From Bacillota bacterium (GTDB taxonomy: Bacteria; Bacillota; Dethiobacteria; DTU022; UBA8154): a stretch of 6,363 nucleotides of DNA. Of the stretch, positions 6,157 to 6,363 are shown one piece after another. The stretch covers positions 576 through 6,938 of the forward strand of contig DMPF01000136.1 of NCBI GenBank assembly GCA_003456095.1, given 5' to 3'. The translations under genes were made by a program, and so were the position numbers. Position 1 is the first letter of the stretch, and each line of letters opens with the position of its first letter. The notes below the pieces were generated by a model. The model did not search any database, was not told the origin of the DNA, and was given only the letters and a program-made list of their open reading frames with translations.

Positions 6157-6363
6157 CCGGAAGATTTTCATCTGCCAGGGAACGGGATGTCTTTCCAGCG
6201 CTTCTGCCGATGTTTACGAAGCTTTGCGCGCCGAAACGGCCCGGTTGTCACTGGAAGGGGTTGAAATAGATTATACCGGCTGCCACGGCTTCTGTGAACA
6301 GGGTCCGATCACTATTGTGGAACCGGAGGGGATCTTCTACACCAAGGTTCAGGTCGAGGATGC
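6146..6363 (+). CDS. nuoF: NuoF/HydB-type flavoprotein subunit, N-terminus only (cut by window edge)
   Basis: The first 72 codons of a NuoF-family protein are visible and open to the edge. They form the thioredoxin-like [2Fe-2S] domain with Cys10 and Cys15 (CQGTGC), then a CHGFC pair and EQGP. This domain precedes the NADH/FMN module in HydB, HylB and related subunits of hydrogenases and formate dehydrogenases, but is absent from most respiratory complex I NuoF proteins. The NAD and FMN sites and the C-terminal ferredoxin domains lie beyond the window, so nucleotide preference and capacity for electron bifurcation cannot be judged. The ATG at 6146 overlaps the NuoE gene by 11 bases, with AAGGA (6130-6134) at 11-base spacing. 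It would be the site where the complex exchanges electrons with NAD(P)(H). Confidence 0.88.
   Translation, partial: MTASRKIFICQGTGCLSSASADVYEALRAETARLSLEGVEIDYTGCHGFCEQGPITIVEPEGIFYTKVQVED

Overview
The window reads as part of the chromosome of an anaerobic, low-to-medium GC Gram-positive bacterium. A Clostridia or Negativicutes lineage with acetogenic, syntrophic or fermentative metabolism is most likely. The reasons are strong AAGGAGGT-type ribosome binding sites, tightly overlapping genes, and a soluble multi-cluster iron-sulfur redox complex of the kind built around NAD(P)-linked formate dehydrogenases and hydrogenases. The species cannot be fixed from the sequence alone. All genes lie on the plus strand, and I see no mobile element, CRISPR array, tRNA or rRNA.

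Region 1 (about 1-1985) is a cytoplasmic two-component system. The possible tail of an upstream gene (2-34) is followed by a GAF-domain histidine kinase of the HisKA_3 (NarX/DegS/NreB-like) class (53-1345). It overlaps by 14 bases a NarL/FixJ-family response regulator (1332-1985).

Region 2 (1986-2152) is a 167-base regulatory gap. It holds two AGGGGAAAT repeats 23 bases apart. The first sits in a perfect 12-bp palindrome and the second in an imperfect dyad. Downstream is a TATAAT box with no good -35 element. If that box is used, the dyads are centred near -41.5 and -64.5, the geometry of an activator-dependent promoter, and the adjacent NarL-type regulator is the obvious candidate activator. 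The leader also has a small hairpin just before the ribosome binding site.

Region 3 (2153-2956) encodes a double-receiver protein. Its first REC domain has lost the phosphorylatable aspartate. Its second is intact and closely resembles the receiver of the upstream regulator, but the DNA-binding domain is missing.

Region 4 (2997-6363, running off the end) is a three-gene redox operon: an 888-residue FdhA/NuoG-like subunit with five iron-sulfur cluster sites and a full molybdopterin-oxidoreductase fold, a NuoE-type [2Fe-2S] subunit, and the N-terminus of a NuoF/HydB-type flavoprotein. These overlap or nearly abut, so they should be co-transcribed and assembled together. The complex would be cytosolic and would pass electrons between the large subunit and NAD(P)(H).

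The main surprise is that the large subunit, although it aligns well with formate dehydrogenases, has Tyr351-Asn352 where formate dehydrogenases have Sec/Cys-His. It also has Gln545 where they have the formate-binding Arg. All three catalytic residues are replaced, so it is unlikely to oxidise formate by the known chemistry. It is either an electron-transfer scaffold, as in complex I NuoG, or an enzyme with a different substrate. Together with the dedicated sensor kinase, activator and HTH-less double receiver, this makes a regulated redox module that deserves attention.
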